A DNA stretch of 64,000 bases from Serendipita indica DSM 11827 (taxonomy: Eukaryota; Basidiomycota; Agaricomycetes; Sebacinales; Serendipitaceae), in assembly GCA_910890315.1 (NCBI GenBank), contig CAJVGD010000002.1, positions 2,418,001-2,482,000 on the forward strand. Reading direction: 5' to 3'. The notes below the pieces were generated by a model, which was given only the letters and a program-made list of their open reading frames with translations, was not told the origin of the DNA and did not search any database. A program made the position numbers and the translations under genes. Positions 59,304 through 64,000 of this stretch are shown here, piece by piece (the first letter of the stretch is position 1; every line of letters starts with the position of its first letter).

Positions 59304-60912
59304 TCATCTAATATCCATATCAAAATCAAAGGCGTTGTCAGTAATGACCCAGCCGTCTTCCTCTATAATCGCCTCTCCAACAGCTGCCGACTCCGACGGA
59401 GGTTGAATTTTCTTCCCGGCTAGTCCCTCCAGCATCTCTTCAAAGTCGAGTGGAAACTCGACTGGAGTTGGAGGAGCCAGGATTCTATCGTGATGAACAG
59501 GGTGACTCGTTCCGAAACCGCTCGCAGTGACCGGTGCCCATACAGCGGATGGCTTGCTGGCATCATACGAGGATGACGAAGACTGGTGCGAGAATCGGCC
59601 GATAGTCTTGTCATCTGAGCAAAGGGTCCAAAGGTTGGCAAGAATGTTTGCGGATTGGGATAGCGGGATGAACATCGACTGGGTATATGCGAGATATGAG
59701 ACATTGTATGCGAGCATTGCGTACGCGATGCAGTACGCGTCTATAGAGACTGACGCCCGCGGCGTTTCTGATGCTAGACTCTGCCTCAAGTAAAGCGCGC
59801 ACGGTACCGTCCACCTGAATTCGAATATGAGGAAGCGGTTCAAGAGAGTCACAAGAGAGCCTACTTTGCCCAGTTTCCGTTCGCTGGTCCAGGCCCAGCC
59901 TTGAGGTAGGGAATACCGACAGAGTCTTGTTTTCCTGACCACCAAACTTCGAAAGGAAGTTTGACGCCGAGATAGAAGCACAGAACCCTGACGAAATGCA
60001 GTGTGTAGATGATCGCAGCGTTGGTCTTTTCGAGAGTGGCTAGGGCGAGACCTTCCTGAAGTGACTTCTGTACATCCGAGGGAAGGGGTAAAACGAGCCC
60101 GCAAATTGTCCACTTTAGGATTGGGGGCTCCAACGGCTTTTGGTTGTCGAAATAGATGGTCGAAGAAACAAGTCTGCTCCAAATCGTGACGCGTGACGAC
60201 CCAGCCCACTCGCACTCCAAGCTCCGGCGATGGTGGAAGGCAGCTGACCACTTACTGTCCCAGACTTTATCGTGGGCACAGCTGTCTCTCCTAAGTCAAA
60301 GGCCTCTAATAACTCCTCCACCAATGATCCGCGAGTGTGCGCGAGTCGGTGATTTATGTCGTCAATATTCCCTATCCAATCACTCCCAGATTCGGGAAAT
60401 AGGATCGCCGATTTAGCCAGCCTCGGCGCGTAGCTTTGTGGGGTTATCGTTCTGGCACTCAGCAGGTTTGTCCGCCGTGTAGCTATAGCTGTACGTAAAG
60501 CGCGGGCTCGTGTCCGGACTAAGTTCCAAACGGGCTTCCAGTTAGTCAGAAGCGTGACAGAAAGGTGGCTGACTGACGCGTTTCATTTCTCTTTGCTGAC
60601 GCGGCTAGTTCTTTTCTCAGTTGCCCAGTACTCTCCTCCAGTCGTTTCAGATTAGCTCGTGTCAGTCTGATAGGCTCCACATCATCGAGTAATCGCTGTG
60701 CTCTATCCTTCCACACTTTGGCATCCTTTGATCCCTTTGCGAGTTCCACCTTGCGTTCTTGTATCCTGTTGTACCATCATCAGTTGGTTTGCGATAATCG
60801 GAGCGCTAAATCTCCGTAGCACGAGCCCTGGCTTACGTTTCTCGAGAACAGTTTGTACAGGTGAATCGTTTTTGGTGCAGATGGCATACTGGACACTCCA
60901 TGGAGTTTTCAT
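59304..60912 (-). CDS. Atg14/Vps38/UVRAG-family subunit of PI3-kinase complex
   Basis: Such proteins link Vps34/Vps15/Atg6 to autophagy (Atg14) or endosomal sorting (Vps38). The N-terminus MKTPWSVQYAICTKNDS holds a Cys (and another Cys lies just upstream of this Met), reminiscent of the Cys motif that opens this family. A coiled-coil region follows (IQERKVELAKGSKDAKVW, LKRLEESTGQLRKELAAS, RALRTAIATRR), then the conserved C-terminal domain: IYFDNQKPLEPPILKWTI then CGLVLPLPSDV, AAIIYTLHFVRVLCFYLGV then KLPFEVWWSG, IAYAMLAYNVSYLAYTQ. It ends EEDGWVITDNAFDFDMDIR at 59304. The ICGLxLP and LGYxxHLVxxLSxYLxxPLxYP-like order is the family pattern. About five introns. Whether it is Atg14 or Vps38 cannot be told by eye. 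Confidence 0.7.
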
Positions 60913-61146
60913 ACAGTAAAACACGGTCGTGGCGGACTCGAAACACCAAGGTAGCTGAGGGTGACTGGACTGGTAGCACTACACTAGCTGCCACCACCGT
61001 TGCGTTGTATAATTCGAGTTTCAGAAGAATAAAAAGCCCAAACTTAGATAACGATCAAGAGGGCGGAGGAGAGAACGGAAAGAAGCGCCACCTCCCTAAG
61101 GACAGACGCCGAGTAGAGCTGTTGAGCCGTCCAAAAAAAGAGAGAG

Positions 61147-61223
61147 AGGTCCAGGCGGGATTAGAACCCACAGATAGAAAGTATTTCTGCTAAGAATTGC
61201 TTTGGTGACAAAGCTACTGGACC
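61147..61223 (-). ncRNA. tRNA-like Pol III-style unit, copy 1
   Basis: 77 bases. Acceptor GGTCCAG/CTGGACC is a perfect 7-bp stem; T-arm GTGGG-TTCTAAT-CCCGC is intact; the D-position hairpin GCTTTG-TCAC-CAAAGC has six pairs with a four-base loop. The middle (TTCT-TAGC-AGAA) does not make a normal seven-base anticodon loop. TATATA at 61247-61252 is 24 bases upstream, and a T7 run (61134-61140) lies a few bases after the 3' end, fitting Pol III. Confidence 0.6.
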
Positions 61224-61941
61224 GAAAAACAAATGCGTATGCGGTGTATATAAACACCAAGACGCAACCAGGGTGGGCCTCTACGGCGTTCATTTCAGCA
61301 TTTCTACGCATATTATTTTGCTTTCTCCTTTGTCACCTTCCTCCCTTTGCCCGTCTTCACCCTTACTCAACGATCCTGAGCATCCCGCTGTCGGCGGCTT
61401 CTCTAGCCACTGGTATCGGGATCAATCTCTCAAGAAAAGGACGATGGTTCGCTCGCAGTTATGGTGGCTCGTCCGACTCGGGAACATGTACTCTCAAGCT
61501 TTCGCGAGAAGAATCGGCACTTTCAAAGACTGTTTATGCAGGCTCTAGGGCTTATTTCGATTATACTATTATTCTCTAGTGTACAAGATGACCGTGGTCT
61601 TGAGTAGATGTCAACTAAGGGGCTTCACAGCGCGCCTGTAATTGCGCTGGGCCTCAAGCATTTCTCTGTTTCCACAATCTGAAATATTATTGTACTACTC
61701 GACCTTGCCACTTTTCACCAATAGTATTGCGGTTCAATGCCACAGTTCCCTATCCATGGTAAGTCAGGTGAAATGTCAGTTCCGTTAGCTGCTACCATTG
61801 GTGTACCATATGGAAGATTGCAATATGTTCAAACTCGTACGAAAGCCAAAAAGGTGGAGGACAAGGGACCAAAAAGAGGCGCCACCTCCTTGGATACAGA
61901 CGCTGAGCAGGAGTTCTTTAGCCGCCCAAACAAAAAGAGAG

Positions 61942-62017
61942 AGGTCCAGGCGGGATTAGAACCCACATGTAAATTGATATTCTCCAATGAATGCTTTACT
62001 GCTAAAGCTACTGGACC
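61942..62017 (-). ncRNA. tRNA-like Pol III-style unit, copy 2
   Basis: 76 bases with the same acceptor and T-arm. The D-position hairpin has become GCTTTA-GCAG-TAAAGC, a paired change (G-C to A-T) that keeps six pairs. The central hairpin is ATTC/GAAT. A TATAT starts about 24 bases upstream (62041) and the T-run is T5 then GTTT. Confidence 0.6.
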
Positions 62018-62598
62018 GAAAAACAAATGTGCACACGAGGTATATGAACGGCAGAGTACAGCTTGAAACTCGAGCATACGACGTTCTTTCTGGCATCTAC
62101 ACATACATTTCCTCCCTACGTCCATTGTCTCGCCTCTCTTCTTGCCCGTCCTAATCGTCTTCGGCCATTCTCAGGATACTCAGAATAACATCGTCAGCGG
62201 GCTTCTATCACGGCAAAGGATTTCACAAATGGCCTCCAGAATTGTTCCTGGCCATAGTGCTCACTCCCCAAACCTTTCGACTAGTTGCCGCGGGGTCGGT
62301 GGCGGAGTTTGTTAGTAACCGCTACTCCAATGCATTGTATGAAGCGAGTTTCGCAAAATAAAAATGAGACTTGGACAAGAATCCGGCGGACAAGACAACA
62401 ACAACGAAATGTGCCAGATTTTGATAACTTAGTGGCCGTGTTTGGTGGACAGACGGTCCACCATCTAGATTTCAAGACCATGTCCGGTCAGCGTCTCTCT
62501 TCCCAGCCTCCGTTGCCGGCATACCCCCTTCCCACTTGATCACCGAAGCCGACGCGAAAGACGCTGAGCAGCTGTCAGCGTCATCCAAAAAAAAGAGA

Positions 62599-62679
62599 GA
62601 GGTCCAGGCGGGATTAGAACCCGCAGATGTAAGATTGACTGGTTCAAAAGAACTGGCTTTGTAACAAAGCTACTGGACC
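62599..62679 (-). ncRNA. tRNA-like Pol III-style unit, copy 3, in the 3' flank of the DCAF-like gene
   Basis: 81 bases. Acceptor GGTCCAG/CTGGACC, T-arm GCGGG-TTCTAAT-CCCGC with five perfect pairs, D-position hairpin GCTTTG-TTA-CAAAGC. Central GTTC-TTTT-GAAC. TATATA at 62703-62708 lies 24 bases upstream and a T8 run follows. It starts 68 bases past the stop of the neighbouring gene on the same strand. Confidence 0.6.
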
Positions 62680-62746
62680 GAAAAACAAACGCACGCATGG
62701 CGTATATAAAGGCTAGATACAGCTTGGAACTCGAACCATACAACTT

Positions 62747-64000
62747 TTATTCTGGCATTTCTACAGACATGTTGTCATCTTCTTCATCGTCACCTTCCCT
62801 TTCGTGCTCTTCTTGCTCCTCCCCATCTTCGATCATCCCAAGCATCCTCGAGAGCCCATCGTCGACAGCTTCTCTAGAGGCGGATCTTGCAAGCAGTCGT
62901 GCAAAAAGGGCCATGATTCGTTCGCGGTTGTGGTAGCTCATCAAGAGCTCGTCCGACTCGGGGATATTCCCTGAACCTCCTCTCAGCTCTTCACCAGATG
63001 AATCAGCGTCGTCGAGATTGATTGAAATGCTTCTCGAACGCCTCTCCATCACCTCGTCATTTGCTAGCGTGCTAGAGGGCCGGTATTTCAGTAGGTGTCT
63101 ATGAAAGGAACACGGATCTTGCCTGTCAAAGTATAGTATGGTGCTCCTGTTTTCGTCCGAGCTGATATCCTCCGTCACCTCGCCCGTGATCACTCTATGT
63201 GCATCGAGCATCCTCGGCCTGGTCCGTAGCCTTGACGAGCGTTTTCTGACCGTCGAGGAATCGACCTTGACGGCTCCTTCCACCACTGGCGCACAGTCAT
63301 GGAGCACAACTTTGCTCTCGATACCACATGTCGCTATCCGCGGCAACTCTGGGTGCCATTTTGCAGAGTTGACAATACTTTGATGACCACCGAGTCGAAA
63401 GGCTGGTTGATTCAAGGTCACGGGGAGACGAAGTGTGTCATCCAGCGCGGACATGATATACCCAAATCGTCCTCGAGGACACTCCCATTGGTTATTGTCG
63501 TCTTCCATCTCTTCCCTCTTCGCTAACAGGTACGACGTCGGCGGTAATCGCCAAACGTACCCACGAAAGTCGTCCGAGCCCGTTGCGAGGAATTGGTCAG
63601 TGTCTTCAAACGTGCCTTTACCGTGTCCATAAAGCGAGGGTCCACCGAATGAGACATGCTTGATGGTACAACTGTTGCCGTATGTTCTTTCGAGGGGAAG
63701 AACTGGGTCGCCAGAAGGAAGTCGTTCAGCCGTACAGACCGCAATTGGGTATGGGTCTGAGATGGAATAAACTGTAGGGAAATGTCCCTGTAATCTGTAA
63801 GCGATAGTCTGACGAGAAATACCAAAATAAGGTACCTGATTGACAGTAGCGAATCGTTCTCCTGTATGCGATTGAGTTGGCTAGATTTATGTGAATCGTC
63901 TACCCACCCGTCCGGTCAAATGCTAAATCGCACAAGCTTGAGCTGATAGGCTTCTCGCCAATGGCTTGAACGGCGTACTATAAAAAGGGGGTTGGCTTGG
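62747..64000 (-). CDS. DCAF5/DCAF6-like WD40 protein, 5' end beyond the window
   Basis: WD40 receptor of the type that bridges substrates to the CUL4-DDB1 ubiquitin ligase. Visible blades: DDFRGYVWRLPPTSYLL preceded by DQFLATGSDDF, then GGHQSIVNSAKWHPELPRI and ATCGIESKVVLHDC; upstream KHVSFGGPSLYGHG-like and SSSLCDLAFDRTG run to the window edge. A basic linker (RKRSSRLRTRPRMLDAHRV) and acidic/Ser-rich part follow, then ELLMSYHNRERIMALFARL, and an acidic tail (EEQEEHEREGDDEEDDN) ending MSVEMPE at 62747. GHxGVVNxxxxHP...xxSxGVE in the late blade is typical of DCAF5/6-like proteins. Introns lie near 63790-63840 and 63860-63905. The start is not in the window. Its 3' end is the source of the two relic tails to the left. 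Confidence 0.72.

Larger units (their letters stand above)
60913..62746. other. Tandem-unit region: relic gene tails and tRNA-like units
   Basis: Two extra copies of the segment that in its third copy covers the 3' end of the DCAF-like gene and its 3' flank. Each unit, read on the minus strand, runs: gene tail, TATA, tRNA-like unit, T-run, then a stretch with GAGTTTC...AATAAAAA. Unit spacing is about 790 and 660 bases. The tails at 61300-61525 and 62055-62150 no longer keep the coding frame. Confidence 0.7.

Noticed and set aside
61147-62679. Selenocysteine tRNA as explanation for the tRNA-like units
   Set aside because: The six-pair D-hairpin is suggestive, but there is no TCA anticodon, no extended acceptor and no long variable arm.
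61100-62750. Plus-strand frames holding a repeated REVQAGLEP string
   Set aside because: The string is the antisense reading of the tRNA-like acceptor and T-arm; it is not a protein repeat.

Overview
The window looks like nuclear DNA of a basidiomycete fungus, most likely an Agaricomycete; a Rhizoctonia-like member of the Cantharellales is my guess from protein style and is inference only. The evidence is dense protein genes on both strands, many introns of about 45-60 bases with GTACGT/GTAAGT-type donors, short intergenic gaps and fungal families throughout. I support 31 protein genes (two cut by the window edges), one clean tRNA gene and three unusual tRNA-like units. Gene models were assembled by eye from reading frames joined at plausible splice sites, so end coordinates are firmer than inner exon edges. 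No CRISPR array, rRNA gene, intact transposon or viral element was seen.

Region by region. 1-9.98 kb: end of tubulin cofactor B, a Snt2-like BAH/PHD/SANT/GATA chromatin protein, a Doa4/USP8-like ubiquitin hydrolase and a Clr2-like silencing protein. 10-20 kb: a small single-pass membrane protein, an N-anchored helical protein, a secreted GH16 glucanase, an F-box/WD40 protein, an SLC35F-type transporter and tRNA 2'-phosphotransferase Tpt1. 20-26 kb: gene-poor, with tRNA-Ile(AAU), an unknown multi-exon gene, a UBE2W-like E2, an unknown disordered protein, and an inverted duplicate of the tRNA 5' flank. 26-30.5 kb: two tandem secreted aspartic proteases with different C-terminal tails. 31.6-38.1 kb: one very large disordered/coiled-coil protein. 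38.9-48.2 kb: a cysteine-rich secreted protein, an oxysterol-binding protein, DEAD-box helicase Dbp3, a small protein with an internal repeat, the Rieske protein and an unknown protein. 48.3-61 kb: a compact housekeeping block with UMP1, a Sec4/Rab8 GTPase, a GCN20-like ABCF protein, eIF5, a NUFIP1-like protein, LSM1, an amidase and an Atg14/Vps38-like subunit. 61-64 kb: three tandem units, each holding the 3' end of a DCAF-like WD40 gene plus a tRNA-like Pol III-style unit.

Themes. Ubiquitin/proteasome functions recur (USP8-like hydrolase, UBE2W-like E2, F-box protein, UMP1, DCAF-like protein). RNA and translation functions cluster at 48-57 kb, often as head-to-head pairs with very short shared promoters (unknown gene/UMP1, GCN20-like/eIF5, NUFIP1-like/LSM1). 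The most unusual signals are the tRNA-like units at 61.1-62.7 kb, the decayed copy of the Dbp3 C-terminus just past its stop, the repeat-motif protein at 44.3-44.9 kb, and the inverted tRNA-flank duplicate.
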